64,000 nucleotides of DNA from Bacteroidota bacterium (GTDB taxonomy: Bacteria; Bacteroidota; Bacteroidia; Bacteroidales; Tannerellaceae): contig JAEYVY010000022.1 of NCBI GenBank assembly GCA_023429375.1, forward strand, positions 1 to 64,000, read 5' to 3'. Under the pieces are notes generated by a model, which saw only the letters and a list, made by a program, of their open reading frames with translations, had not been told where the DNA came from and ran no database searches. This document shows, piece by piece, positions 46,034 to 56,095 of the stretch; within the stretch, counting starts at the first letter, position 1, and every line of letters starts with the position of its first letter. The translations under genes were made by a program, and so were the position numbers.

Positions 46034-49000
46034 TTACTTGTCACTACCAGGAGAATATGCCATGCGGAAGTTGTCAAATTCTTCCTGATATTTCTCCACT
46101 AACTTTGAATTGTTATTTTGTTTTGCAATCCGTAACACTTCATTTAGAATAGCCAGTTCTTGTCTCAACTCAGACTCTACAGAGGCTAATTGTCTTGGCT
46201 TAAGACGGAAGAACCAGTTAATATTAGTCACTGTATTGGTAGCAATTTGGTCAAGAATGTTTTCTCCTTTTTCGGTTTCCCCCAGAGCAAGATATAAATT
46301 ACCAAGAGATAGGGCTGAGTAGTCCAACGGAACATTTTCCGGCGGTAATACTTCCATACATTTATCAAGCACTTTGATTGCCCGTTCGGTATCTCCTTCA
46401 TTTGCCAAGGCAGTAGCTAATCGGCTGAATAATACCATGCGGTGGCTCTTGCATTGGCGTAATGAATTTTCATCCAAATAAATACCCGGTTTATCTACAC
46501 CTCCCCATTTAAACTTGTTCATGACATTATCATACATTCTGTCTGTATTGATAGCCAAGTCTGAATCGGCTGTAGCCAACGGGACGATTTGATTTGCCAA
46601 TCCGGTTTGCTGGAAGTATCCATCTAAATTCACGTATTGTTCTGAACTTACAGTTACTGCATAGTAGATAGGACGTTTCCAGTTATTGGTCTGCAACATA
46701 TCCAGAATAATCAACTCATGTTTTCCTAAAAGGTCCTTGCCTGATAGGTCAATTGACATTTCCTTTAGCATGAAAGGTATGTCTTTTGGAGAAAGCACAT
46801 TGTTTTCCAAAACTTTACTTGAGTCAATTTTAAGCGTGAGCTTATTAGTCGGGATAAAGTCTAACTCCTGTTCCACTCCCGGAATCTTTCTGGATTTTGG
46901 ATCATTGCTACGAACAAAATTTAAGGCAGCACCCAGGTCGATTACCTGATCTGTCATAGGGTATACATAGGCAGCATCACGTGTTCCTTGTACATAATCT
47001 TCGCGGTTCCACGAAATTGGAAGCGGATCGGAATCATAAGCCTGGCGTTTCATTTGATCGATATACCAGTCTGTTTGCAAATAGCTGGTGTTACAAACAC
47101 GCACGTCAGTACGGATTCCTTCTACCTCCTGCGCATACCATAGTGGGAATGTATCGTTATCACCGTTGGTAAAGATGATGGCGTTAGGTTCGCATGATTC
47201 CAAGTAGTTTTGACCGAAGTCTCTTGCCAAATATCTTCCTGAACGATCGTGGTCATCCCAGTTCTGGCCTGCCATTTGGATAGGAACGAACAAGGCTGAA
47301 AGAGTGGCAATAGATGCAGCAGCAACTGCAGGGAGTTTTACGTATCGTTCTAGTATTTTAGCTAATGCGGCAACGCCAAACCCAATCCATATACAGAATG
47401 CATAGAACGAACCGGCATAAGCATAATCTCGCTCACGAGGTTGATAAGGCGTTTGGTTCAAATATAACACAATAGCAATACCTGTCATGAAGAATAAGAA
47501 GAACGTAATCCAGAATGACTGAATACCTCTTTGACCGGCATAAGCCTGATAGAGTAGTCCCAATAAGCCTAGTAGCAAAGGAAGCATGTAATATACATTA
47601 TGACCTTTATTATTGGCCATGTCGACATGCATATCATCTTGAGGACCTACTAATGCCTCATCAATAAATTTAATACCGGTTACCCAATTCCCATTCAACA
47701 CTTCTCCGTTTCCTTGAATATCATTTTGCCTACCAGAAAAGTTCCACATAAAGTAGCGCCAATACATGAAGTTTAATTGATAGGAGAAGAAGAAGCTGAT
47801 GTTTTCAGCAAAAGTCGGCTTCATAACGGTAACCTGTTCTCCACATCTATCGTATCTTACAGGAGTGCCTTTGAAGTTAGTCCATTCCTTATAGGCGTTG
47901 ACATGAGACGGAACCGTGCTATACATACGAGGGAACAGCATGTTCAATTCATCGACATACTCATATTCCGTAGCGTATTGTGAAATGTAATAACGGTCTT
48001 TTTCTTTTTCATCCTTTTTAATTATACGGCTCCAAGTTGGCTCACCATCTTTAGTTACAGCCATACAGTTGTTGCCCTTTCTTTCACGCTTTAATTCGGA
48101 AACAAAGGTCTGTCCGTAAATTAAAGGAGTCTTTCCATATTGTTCGCGAGCCAGATAGGTACGTAGAGTAAAGATATCTTTCGGTGAATTCTGGTCCATT
48201 GGTGTTCCTGCTTCGGAACGTACCATGATCAATGCATAGGAAGAATAACCCACTACGATTACCATTAACGAAACAAGAATCGTATTCAAGGTCTTCACAT
48301 TAACTTGTTTGCTCTTGAATAGGCAGAAAGCAAGTACAGCAATCAAGATGATACCTAATACATAGCCGCTTCCGATAAATGGAATACCTAAAAGGATAAT
48401 AGATAAGATAAATGAAAGCTTGACTTTTATTGGATTAACGTTTTCACGCATTGTTTCGTAAATAGACCAACCCAGCAATCCGGCAAGGATGATAAGGAAG
48501 GCAAACACACCCGAATTATAAGGCATGCCGATTACGTTGACAAATAATAATTCAAACCAGCCGCATACTTCTACCAGGCCTTGTACAACACCATACATCA
48601 TCAACCCTACGATAGCGAACGAGATGAGTAGAGCCACAAGGGTCCCTTTCATGGTTGGTTTTTCAAATTTCTTATAATAGTAAACCAATACGATAGCTGG
48701 AATACATAGCAAGTTCAATAAGTGAACACCGATACTCAACCCCATCAGATAGGCAATCAAAACAATCCAACGATCAGCATGAGGATGGTCGGCTGCATCT
48801 TCCCATTTCAGGATAAGCCAGAAAACTACGGCAGTAAATAAGGAAGAATAAGCATAAACTTCACCTTCTACAGCACTAAACCAGAACGTATCGCTGAAAG
48901 TGTATACCAAGGCACCTACCAAACCGCTACCCATGATGGTGATCAACTGAGAAGTGGTCAGTTCTTGTCCCTCTTTCATGACAACTTTTCGAGCAAGATG

Positions 49001-49297
49001 AGTGATACTCCAGAAGAGGAATAATATGGTAAGTCCACTGAATAGGGCCGACATAGAGTTTACCATAAGAGCTACTTGCGAAGGATCGGACGCCAATTGA
49101 GTGAACATATTCGCTGTTAGCATAAAGAAAGGAGCGCCGGGGGGGTGGCCAATCTCTAATTTATAAGCAGAAGAAATAAACTCTCCACAATCCCAGAAAC
49201 TGGCTGTAGGTTCCATTGTCATTAAGTAAACAGTGGAGGCAATGATAAAAGATAGCCATCCCAAGATGTTATTAATCAGTCTATACTTTTTTCCCAT
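46034..49297 (-). CDS. DUF2723 (GT117-like) membrane protein, probable protein O-mannosyltransferase-type enzyme, with TPR tail
   Basis: 1,087 residues. The N-terminal half has a dozen or more membrane helices and the family hallmark MEPTASFWDCGEFISSAYKL followed by GHPPGAPFFML, placing the acidic residues in the first periplasmic loop as in GT-C glycosyltransferases. The C-terminal half is soluble, with FTNGDNDTFPLWYAQEVEGI and TPR-like helices (ANEGDTERAIKVLDKCMEVL, YLALGETEKGENIL). The eukaryotic relative TMEM260 is a protein O-mannosyltransferase; Bacteroidetes O-glycosylate many secreted proteins, so a role there is plausible but not proven. A -7 box TACCTTTG lies at 49364-49371. Confidence 0.85.
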   Translation of the reverse strand: MGKKYRLINNILGWLSFIIASTVYLMTMEPTASFWDCGEFISSAYKLEIGHPPGAPFFMLTANMFTQLASDPSQVALMVNSMSALFSGLTILFLFWSITHLARKVVMKEGQELTTSQLITIMGSGLVGALVYTFSDTFWFSAVEGEVYAYSSLFTAVVFWLILKWEDAADHPHADRWIVLIAYLMGLSIGVHLLNLLCIPAIVLVYYYKKFEKPTMKGTLVALLISFAIVGLMMYGVVQGLVEVCGWFELLFVNVIGMPYNSGVFAFLIILAGLLGWSIYETMRENVNPIKVKLSFILSIILLGIPFIGSGYVLGIILIAVLAFCLFKSKQVNVKTLNTILVSLMVIVVGYSSYALIMVRSEAGTPMDQNSPKDIFTLRTYLAREQYGKTPLIYGQTFVSELKRERKGNNCMAVTKDGEPTWSRIIKKDEKEKDRYYISQYATEYEYVDELNMLFPRMYSTVPSHVNAYKEWTNFKGTPVRYDRCGEQVTVMKPTFAENISFFFSYQLNFMYWRYFMWNFSGRQNDIQGNGEVLNGNWVTGIKFIDEALVGPQDDMHVDMANNKGHNVYYMLPLLLGLLGLLYQAYAGQRGIQSFWITFFLFFMTGIAIVLYLNQTPYQPRERDYAYAGSFYAFCIWIGFGVAALAKILERYVKLPAVAAASIATLSALFVPIQMAGQNWDDHDRSGRYLARDFGQNYLESCEPNAIIFTNGDNDTFPLWYAQEVEGIRTDVRVCNTSYLQTDWYIDQMKRQAYDSDPLPISWNREDYVQGTRDAAYVYPMTDQVIDLGAALNFVRSNDPKSRKIPGVEQELDFIPTNKLTLKIDSSKVLENNVLSPKDIPFMLKEMSIDLSGKDLLGKHELIILDMLQTNNWKRPIYYAVTVSSEQYVNLDGYFQQTGLANQIVPLATADSDLAINTDRMYDNVMNKFKWGGVDKPGIYLDENSLRQCKSHRMVLFSRLATALANEGDTERAIKVLDKCMEVLPPENVPLDYSALSLGNLYLALGETEKGENILDQIATNTVTNINWFFRLKPRQLASVESELRQELAILNEVLRIAKQNNNSKLVEKYQEEFDNFRMAYSPGSDK

Positions 49298-49363
49298 AAT
49301 AAATTTCTGTATATTGTCGTAATTATTTGCTTAATATATTTTTCTGTAAAGAAGACTCGTACG

Positions 49364-49371
49364 CAAAGGTA
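49364..49371 (-). promoter_or_regulatory. -7 promoter box of the DUF2723 operon
   Basis: On the minus strand TACCTTTG fits TAnnTTTG, 66 bp before the ATG at 49297. It is identical to the box of the tRNA-Leu gene. Confidence 0.55.
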
Positions 49372-49480
49372 GCATTTACATGTTAATTGTAACGGACGAT
49401 ATTCTTATAAATTGTATGATTTCTTCTTGCTTCTATATAGTAAAACAGGAAAAAGCGTTAAATATGTCGATTTTATTCAG

Positions 49481-49488
49481 TAGATTTG
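49481..49488 (+). promoter_or_regulatory. -7 promoter box of the envelope operon at 49529
   Basis: TAGATTTG fits TAnnTTTG, 41 bp before the ATG at 49529. Confidence 0.5.
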
Positions 49489-49528
49489 GTTTTAAGAATT
49501 TTTTTATTATTTTATTATCTAATCTAAT

Positions 49529-50245
49529 ATGAGAATTAACCACATAATATTATTTCTCTTTATTGCTCCCTTTCTGCGAGGGCAAACAACTACCTTATTA
49601 TTAAAGGATAGTGTAAATATTGCAGCATGGACAAACGATGTGGGGATTTATGCTACTCTTTACACTGGCAAGGAACATGCAAAGTATCCGATGGCCTACG
49701 AGAACAGCCCTTTTTATCTGACGAAAGATCCTCTGGACGCCTCCCTTTCGTATGATGGAGTGTATTATTCCCAAGTGAGGCTTCGGTGGGACACATACAC
49801 TGATGAAGTAATAGTACTTACACCTGATGGACGCTATAATATTATACTTGTTCCTGGTCGTTTTGAAAAAGCCGGATTAGAAAGTGGCCAACTATCTTAT
49901 CTGTATGCAGATAAAATATCTGGGATAAAGGCTTCTGGTTATTACCTGGAGTTGTATGATAATCAGTACAAGATTTGGTATAAACTAACTACTGTATTAG
50001 AACCAAAAATGACTGGCCAGCTAGTTAATTATTCTTTTATCTCAAGAGATTCCTATTATATCCAAAAGGGGAACATGTTGTTTCAAGTGAGAAATATGTC
50101 AGGTATTTTACGGGTATTTGCTGATAAGAAGAAAGAACTACGCCAGTTTGCAAAAAAAAACAGTCTGGACTTTAAAACAAATACGAAAGGAGTTCTTATG
50201 ATGATGGTAAATGAATATGAACGATTGACTCAAACCAATAAGTAA
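49529..50245 (+). CDS. Secreted protein of unknown function, first gene of an envelope operon
   Basis: 238 residues with a signal peptide (HIILFLFIAPFLRGQ). The mature part looks beta-rich with many Tyr residues and repeated short strand motifs (YDGVYYSQVRLRWDTYTDEVIVL; GYYLELYDNQYKIWYKL), then a Lys-rich helical end. I do not recognise a family. Its stop overlaps the next start by 1 bp (TAATG), so it is translated together with the TonB receptor and probably acts with it. Confidence 0.75.
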   Translation: MRINHIILFLFIAPFLRGQTTTLLLKDSVNIAAWTNDVGIYATLYTGKEHAKYPMAYENSPFYLTKDPLDASLSYDGVYYSQVRLRWDTYTDEVIVLTPDGRYNIILVPGRFEKAGLESGQLSYLYADKISGIKASGYYLELYDNQYKIWYKLTTVLEPKMTGQLVNYSFISRDSYYIQKGNMLFQVRNMSGILRVFADKKKELRQFAKKNSLDFKTNTKGVLMMMVNEYERLTQTNK

Positions 50246-52995
50246 TGAAAAGACTCCTTATTATTCTACTCAGTTTGATTTCTTTCTATGCAATTGCACA
50301 AGAAAAGATGAGCTTTACGGTCAATAATAGACCAGCTGGCGAGGTGTTCTCCCTGCTTGAAAGGAGAACCGGTTGCCGCATTTTCTGTGAGCCCGAAGTG
50401 GCAGATTCACTAATGATAACTTTCTCAGGTGAGTTTGATACTGTTAGTGAGTTGTTGACAAACATTCTCAGTAAAGAAGGCCTGAATGTATCCACTGCTG
50501 AAGGAAGAGACTTTTTTATTACAAAAGAGCAGCCCTTTATTACAGACCTGCCTATAGACTATTTTGTTAGCAACAGGGTAGATTCAGTAGATTACAAAGA
50601 GATGGCTTCCTCTCTTTTTGGCATGAGACGCGACCAGAAAGCAACATCAGAAAACAGGGTATACGAAATCGGTGATCCGAATACATCGTCAGTCCCCGAG
50701 AAAGTGAAGCTTTCGGGAATAATGACTGACTTTAAAACAGGCGAGCCATTGAGTGGTGTTGCCATCTATATCAAAGAACCTCTGATAGGAGTAAGCACAG
50801 ATGCTTTTGGCTATTACTCCATAGAATTGCCATCGGGAAGGCAAGAACTTGAGATTAAAGGGGTAGGAATGAAGGATACTCGCCGCTTGGTACAGCTTTA
50901 TGGGTCTGGGAAATTAGATATTGAGTTGGAGGAAAAGGTGTATGCCCTGAGAGAAGTGACGGTTTCTTCTGAAAGAATTGCCCATGTGAGAGGACTTAAT
51001 CTAGGTATGCAACAGTTAAAAGCAAAAGACATTAAGAACATTCCTATGGCATTCGGAGAATTGGATGTGCTGAAGGTCGTGACAGCTTTACCGGGAGTGA
51101 AGTCGGTTGGTGAAGTGTCCGGGGGCTTTAATGTGCGTGGTGGAGCAACCGATCAAAACCTGATTCTGTTTAACGACGGTACAATCTATAATCCGACGCA
51201 TTTGTTCGGAATATTTTCGGCTATCAATGGGGATGTGGTAAAAGATATAGAGTTGTATAAGAGCAGTATTCCTGTTCGGTATGGTGGACGGCTTTCATCT
51301 GTGCTCGACATAAATGGTAAGGAGGGGAACAAGAAGGAATTCGCCGGCAATGCAAGTTTAGGCTTGTTGACGAGCCGTTTGATGCTTGAGGGACCGCTCT
51401 TTTCTGAGAAGACTTCATTTGTTGTAGCCGGTAGAACAACCTATTCCGATTGGATATTAAAGCAATTACCCGAGAAGAGTGGCTATTCTAATGGTACGGC
51501 CGGTTTCTATGATTTTAATCTTTCGGTGGCTCATTCAGCCAATCAATACAATAATTTCTATTTGAATGGCTATTATAGCCATGACCGTTTCAACCTCACT
51601 GCAGATGAAAAGTATAGCTACCGCAATATGAATGCTTCGCTGAAATGGCGACATTTATTCAGCCAACGGCTGATAGGTGTTTTTACGGCAGGTTATGACC
51701 ATTATAGTTACGACACCAAAGCGATAGATAATCCAGTGAATGCCTATACCCTTGAATTCGGAATCAATCAAGGTTTTGCAAAAGCCGATTTTACGAACTA
51801 TTTAACCGACCAGCATACCCTTGAATTCGGGTTGAACGCCCTCTATTATAATCTGAGTCCGGGCAAATACCTACCTTATGGAGAAACATCGTTAGTTATT
51901 CCGGATATTATTCAGAACGACCATGCATTAGAAACTGTCTTGTATTTTGGTGATCTTTGGGAAGTAAATCCGAAATTGTCATTACAGGCCGGTCTTCGTT
52001 ATGTGATGTTCAATGCGATAGGTCCGAAGGATTATGCCATCTATAAAGAGGGTGAACCCATTGATGAATCTACCAAGATAAGAATGGAATCAGCAAAAGA
52101 TGGTCAGATTTACAAAACATATCATAATCCAGAGTTACGTCTGTCAGCACGTTATGCTTTCTCAAATGACTTTTCTGTGAAACTAGGATTCAATACCTTA
52201 CGGCAACACATTCATAAATTATCGAATACAACGGTGATGTCTCCGACCGACACGTGGAAGCTGAGTGATGCAAATATCAGACCACAAAAAGGGATGCAAA
52301 TAGCAGGAGGGATATATCGTAATTTTAATGGGAACCAGATAGAGACCTCTGTAGAAGTCTATTATAAAACGATGACCGATTATTTGGATTACAAGAGTGG
52401 TGCGAAGTTGACTATGAACCATCATATAGAAACAGATGTAATCCGGGCAAAAGGAAAAGCTTACGGGGTTGAGTTTATGATAAAGAAACCACAAGGCAAA
52501 CTGAATGGTTGGATGAGTTATACCTATTCAAGGACATTGCTTCGACAGCATGATGGGCTGGTAGCAGATAGAGTGAATCGTGGAGAATGGTATGCCGCTG
52601 ATTTCGACAAACCTCATGACCTGAAGATTGTCGGCAATTATAAGTTTACGCATCGTTTTAGTTTATCCTTAAATTGCGATTATAGCACAGGCCGGCCGAT
52701 TACCTTGCCTGTCTCCAAATATCAATATGCCGGTGGAGAGTTTTTATTTTATTCAGACCGCAACAGTTTGCGCATTCCAGATTATTTCCGGATGGATGCA
52801 TCATTTAATATCGAGCCTAGTCATCATCTGACGTTGCTTACGCATAGTTCTATCTCTATTGGAGTTTACAACCTGTTAGGACGGAGAAACGCCTATTCAG
52901 TATATTATACCTCAGAAAACGGGAAGGTAAATGGTTATAAATTGGCCATATTTGGAGTACCTATCCCTTATATATCTTATAACATTAAATTCTGA
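50245..52995 (+). CDS. TonB-dependent receptor with N-terminal STN domain
   Basis: 916 residues. Signal peptide (IILLSLISFYAIAQ); STN domain at about 28-95 (PAGEVFSLLERRTGCRIFCE...SELLTNILSKEGL); carboxypeptidase-regulatory-like domain at about 155-235 (LSGIMTDFKTGEPLSGVAI); plug at about 250-350 (GGFNVRGGATDQNLILFNDG); then a beta-barrel to the C-terminal YISYNIKF. STN domains usually touch a FecR anti-sigma factor, but no sigma or anti-sigma gene is nearby. It is not a SusC with a SusD partner; the next gene is a DUF4249 lipoprotein. The substrate is unknown. Confidence 0.9.
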   Translation: MKRLLIILLSLISFYAIAQEKMSFTVNNRPAGEVFSLLERRTGCRIFCEPEVADSLMITFSGEFDTVSELLTNILSKEGLNVSTAEGRDFFITKEQPFITDLPIDYFVSNRVDSVDYKEMASSLFGMRRDQKATSENRVYEIGDPNTSSVPEKVKLSGIMTDFKTGEPLSGVAIYIKEPLIGVSTDAFGYYSIELPSGRQELEIKGVGMKDTRRLVQLYGSGKLDIELEEKVYALREVTVSSERIAHVRGLNLGMQQLKAKDIKNIPMAFGELDVLKVVTALPGVKSVGEVSGGFNVRGGATDQNLILFNDGTIYNPTHLFGIFSAINGDVVKDIELYKSSIPVRYGGRLSSVLDINGKEGNKKEFAGNASLGLLTSRLMLEGPLFSEKTSFVVAGRTTYSDWILKQLPEKSGYSNGTAGFYDFNLSVAHSANQYNNFYLNGYYSHDRFNLTADEKYSYRNMNASLKWRHLFSQRLIGVFTAGYDHYSYDTKAIDNPVNAYTLEFGINQGFAKADFTNYLTDQHTLEFGLNALYYNLSPGKYLPYGETSLVIPDIIQNDHALETVLYFGDLWEVNPKLSLQAGLRYVMFNAIGPKDYAIYKEGEPIDESTKIRMESAKDGQIYKTYHNPELRLSARYAFSNDFSVKLGFNTLRQHIHKLSNTTVMSPTDTWKLSDANIRPQKGMQIAGGIYRNFNGNQIETSVEVYYKTMTDYLDYKSGAKLTMNHHIETDVIRAKGKAYGVEFMIKKPQGKLNGWMSYTYSRTLLRQHDGLVADRVNRGEWYAADFDKPHDLKIVGNYKFTHRFSLSLNCDYSTGRPITLPVSKYQYAGGEFLFYSDRNSLRIPDYFRMDASFNIEPSHHLTLLTHSSISIGVYNLLGRRNAYSVYYTSENGKVNGYKLAIFGVPIPYISYNIKF

Positions 52996-53000
52996 TAACC

Positions 53001-54155
53001 ATGAAGAATAAAAGAATTACATATTTCCTCATTTTCATGTTTTCAGTCATACTGATACCTGCGTGCATCGATGAGTATACCCCAAACGTCGAAGATGAAC
53101 TATCGGATTTGTTGGTCGTTGAAGGAACAATTTCTGATTATGATAATACAATTATTAAACTAAGCCGGAGTGTAAAGCTTTCGGATACGGAAACGTTTAA
53201 TCCGGTTCAACATGCAAAAGTCTATGTGGAGCGAAGTGATGGTTGGGAGTCCGAGTTTGGGGTTGAAGTAAAAAGCGGCGAATACCATTTGAATGTAGGA
53301 GCGTTAGATACGTCATTTAGCTATAGTTTGGTGATTAGCTTGGATGGTGTAATATATCGCTCAATTCCGGATAAACCGTTAATTACACCCGAGATTGACA
53401 GTGTATCATGGAAGCAAAAAGGCGAGGGACAGCCTGTTTCTATTTATGTGACAACACATAATAATGAAGAAAATGTGGGTTATTACCGATGGTCATATAA
53501 AGAAGACTGGGAGATTAAGGCAAATTTGTTTGCCAATGCAAGTTATGATGTAAGTAAGGATATTTATACTCCCTATTCATTGAAAGGGCTGAATACCTAC
53601 TATTGCTGGAATAAGGATAGCTCTCGTGTATTGATTTTGGGCGATACAGAAAAACTATCAGGGAATCTTATTTATGAGAAGGAACTAACAACGATAGAAG
53701 CATCCCATGACAAGCTCTCTTATCTGTACAGCATATTTGTTAAACAATGGTCTGTAAGTAAGTCGGCTTATAACTATTTTTGGAATGTGCAAAATAATAT
53801 CGACGAGACAGGAAGTATATTTGCCCCTCAACCAGCTGAATTAAAAGGGAATATTGAATGTGTCACCCATCCGGAAGAACATGTAATCGGTTATGTGGAT
53901 GTAGCAACAATAACTACAAAGCGCATTTATATTAGTAGAGATGAGATAGATTATTGGGATTTGAATCCAATATGTAAGATACTTGAAGCCAAAGGGAAAG
54001 CTGCAGCAATTGATACAATTAAGAAGTATGGCTATGTCTTACTAAGTGGAGATGAGGCTTTCAACAATGTGCAGTTAACATCAAGAAGTTGCGTAGATTG
54101 TCGTATAAAGGGGAGTAAAACTCGGCCGGACTTTTGGCCAAATGATCATCAATAA
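53001..54155 (+). CDS. DUF4249 lipoprotein
   Basis: 384 residues. The lipoprotein signal FLIFMFSVILIPAC puts the Cys at about residue 22, followed by the acidic IDEYTPNVEDE stretch. The DUF4249 blocks LVVEGTISDYDNTIIKLSRS and HAKVYVE begin a beta-sandwich-like domain; the C-terminus has the cysteine-bearing SRSCVDCR. Proteins of this family are almost always encoded next to STN-type TonB receptors and are thought to be their surface partners. The gene lies 5 bp after the receptor. Confidence 0.88.
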   Translation: MKNKRITYFLIFMFSVILIPACIDEYTPNVEDELSDLLVVEGTISDYDNTIIKLSRSVKLSDTETFNPVQHAKVYVERSDGWESEFGVEVKSGEYHLNVGALDTSFSYSLVISLDGVIYRSIPDKPLITPEIDSVSWKQKGEGQPVSIYVTTHNNEENVGYYRWSYKEDWEIKANLFANASYDVSKDIYTPYSLKGLNTYYCWNKDSSRVLILGDTEKLSGNLIYEKELTTIEASHDKLSYLYSIFVKQWSVSKSAYNYFWNVQNNIDETGSIFAPQPAELKGNIECVTHPEEHVIGYVDVATITTKRIYISRDEIDYWDLNPICKILEAKGKAAAIDTIKKYGYVLLSGDEAFNNVQLTSRSCVDCRIKGSKTRPDFWPNDHQ

Positions 54156-54164
54156 GAATCCGCT

Positions 54165-55877
54165 ATGAACTGTAGAGTTATGAATCAACTTTTCAAATAT
54201 ATCCTGATTGTTCTATTGCTGACAGGGACTGCGCATGTTTCCGAAGCTCAGCAAGCTGTATTTGAACGTGTTTATGTGCAAACAGATAAACAAGTCTATT
54301 TAACAGGAGAGAGTCTTTGGACCAAAATTTATGTGACTCAATCGGATGGATCAAAATCTTTATTAAGTAAAATAGTCTACTTAGAATTAATAGGCGATAC
54401 CATACCCTATGTGCAACAAAAGATAGACGTATCAGAAGGACAAGCATCCAGTCGAATCCTGCTCCCGGTTGATTTGCCAACAGGAAATTATCGATTAGTT
54501 GCTTATACACGTGTTATGCAGAATGAAGGAGAGAGCGTTTTCTTCAACAGACCTATAACTATTTATAATCCATTTACAACAGAACGTTTGATAAATGGAC
54601 AAACCAGCATATCGAATAATCCGGTTACGAATGAATTGTTATCAACTCCACCGGCTACATCGCTGGTTTCAGTAGATAAGCCCTCTTTTCAATCACGCGA
54701 ACAAGGATTCGTATATCTAAAGGGAGTGAACGAAAAAGTGCATTCGCTCTCACTCTCGATTTATAGAAAAGAAGAATTGCCGGGATTACCGCCCTTTACG
54801 ATTTATGATTGGAAGAAAACTATCCCATCCAGACAGGACACCTATCAAATGACTTTTCTTCCTGAGTACGAGGGGCATATTGTGAGTGGCAGGATAGTCG
54901 CTGACGATGGATCGGCTGTTGTGCCAGAAAGTAATACAATAGTTCCGTTGATTGCCTTTCCAGGAGAAGGAATGAGGTTATTTGTGGGACGAGTTGAAGA
55001 GGAAGGGCAAGTTGAATTCTTTACGAAACGAATTGATGGGATGGAGGAGGCCGTAACATCTGTTATTTCGGTTCTTGATAAAACTTTTCGAGTAGATATA
55101 CAGTCCCCATTTGCAGTACATCAACAAGCTTATGAGTTACCTCCATTAATCGTTTCTGATACGCTAAAAGATGTGTTATTGGAACGGAGTATCGGTGTAC
55201 AGGCGATGCATGGATTTTGGGGAGATACGATATGGCCAACGAAGCAGAATTTACCTCACCTCCTTGGAGAACGAGATAAATTATACAAATTGGATGAATA
55301 TACCCGATTCACAAGCATGCAAGAGGTTATCACTGAATATGTCTTAGGATTACGATTTCGTAAGGTGAATGGCCGTCGCTATCTTTCCTCATTGACTGAA
55401 GATAACTTAGGCTTTACGGCAGCCAATACCCTTGTGCTTCTTGACGGAATCCCTTTGCATGATCATGAATCGATATATACGTATGATCCCTTATTGGTGG
55501 AACAACTTGAGATTTTCCGAGGGAAGTATATTTTCGGTGGACAGTTTTTCGATGGAATCGCCTCTTTCCAAACGTATGACAAGAATTATAAAGGGGTGAA
55601 GTTTGACCCAAGTTCCCAGTTGTTTGCCTATAAGGGAACAGAGCTGCAGACTTCATTTTATATGCCGGATTATACCAATCCAAAGGTTAGATACTCAAGA
55701 TTGCCGGACATGCGTCATACCTTGCTTTGGGTTCCTGAAATTAAAACCAAAGGAGATGAAACTATAACCATTCCTTTTTTTACGTCAGATATGAAAGGAG
55801 AATATATTGTTGTTGTTGAGGGGATGAGTAGTGATGGTGACGTTATTCGTTCAACTACCGGTTTTCTGGTGAAGTAA
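54165..55877 (+). CDS. Secreted macroglobulin-like protein with a barrel-less TonB plug-like domain
   Basis: 570 residues (or 565 from the ATG at 54180). Signal peptide (LFKYILIVLLLTGTAHVSEAQ). Residues about 30-130 resemble an MG2-type macroglobulin domain: ERVYVQTDKQVYLTGESLWTK, then LPTGNYRLVAYTRVMQNEGE. A middle beta-rich region follows. Around 425-480 the chain VLLDGIPLHDHESIYTYDP, VEQLEIFRGKY and FGGQFFDGIASFQTY has the order of motifs of a TonB-receptor plug. No beta-barrel follows; the protein ends about 90 residues later. It is the last gene of the operon, 9 bp after the DUF4249 gene. Function unknown; a periplasmic partner of the receptor is a reasonable inference. Confidence 0.8.
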   Translation: MNCRVMNQLFKYILIVLLLTGTAHVSEAQQAVFERVYVQTDKQVYLTGESLWTKIYVTQSDGSKSLLSKIVYLELIGDTIPYVQQKIDVSEGQASSRILLPVDLPTGNYRLVAYTRVMQNEGESVFFNRPITIYNPFTTERLINGQTSISNNPVTNELLSTPPATSLVSVDKPSFQSREQGFVYLKGVNEKVHSLSLSIYRKEELPGLPPFTIYDWKKTIPSRQDTYQMTFLPEYEGHIVSGRIVADDGSAVVPESNTIVPLIAFPGEGMRLFVGRVEEEGQVEFFTKRIDGMEEAVTSVISVLDKTFRVDIQSPFAVHQQAYELPPLIVSDTLKDVLLERSIGVQAMHGFWGDTIWPTKQNLPHLLGERDKLYKLDEYTRFTSMQEVITEYVLGLRFRKVNGRRYLSSLTEDNLGFTAANTLVLLDGIPLHDHESIYTYDPLLVEQLEIFRGKYIFGGQFFDGIASFQTYDKNYKGVKFDPSSQLFAYKGTELQTSFYMPDYTNPKVRYSRLPDMRHTLLWVPEIKTKGDETITIPFFTSDMKGEYIVVVEGMSSDGDVIRSTTGFLVK

Positions 55878-56062
55878 CCCGTTTCTTGCGCTTCAACGTG
55901 AACAGCGGAAGGAAGAAGTAGAAACTGGAGTTGCTGACTTTAGCTGGGCAAACAGTTAAGAGATAAAATCAATACATCTATCCTAGGAAGGGGCCGAGTG
56001 AATTGGCTTTAACATTGAAATATATTGTTACAAGAAAAAGAGACTGTTCGATAGATGATACG

Positions 56063-56092
56063 GAGGAAAAGACGACTAGTCGTCTTTTCCTC
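56063..56092 (+). terminator. Terminator of the envelope operon (30-bp palindrome)
   Basis: GAGGAAAAGACGA CTAG TCGTCTTTTCCTC is a perfect 30-nt palindrome followed by TTTA. It lies about 185 bp after the last operon gene and overlaps the possible 5' extension of the remnant annotated next. Confidence 0.7.
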
Positions 56093-56095
56093 TTT

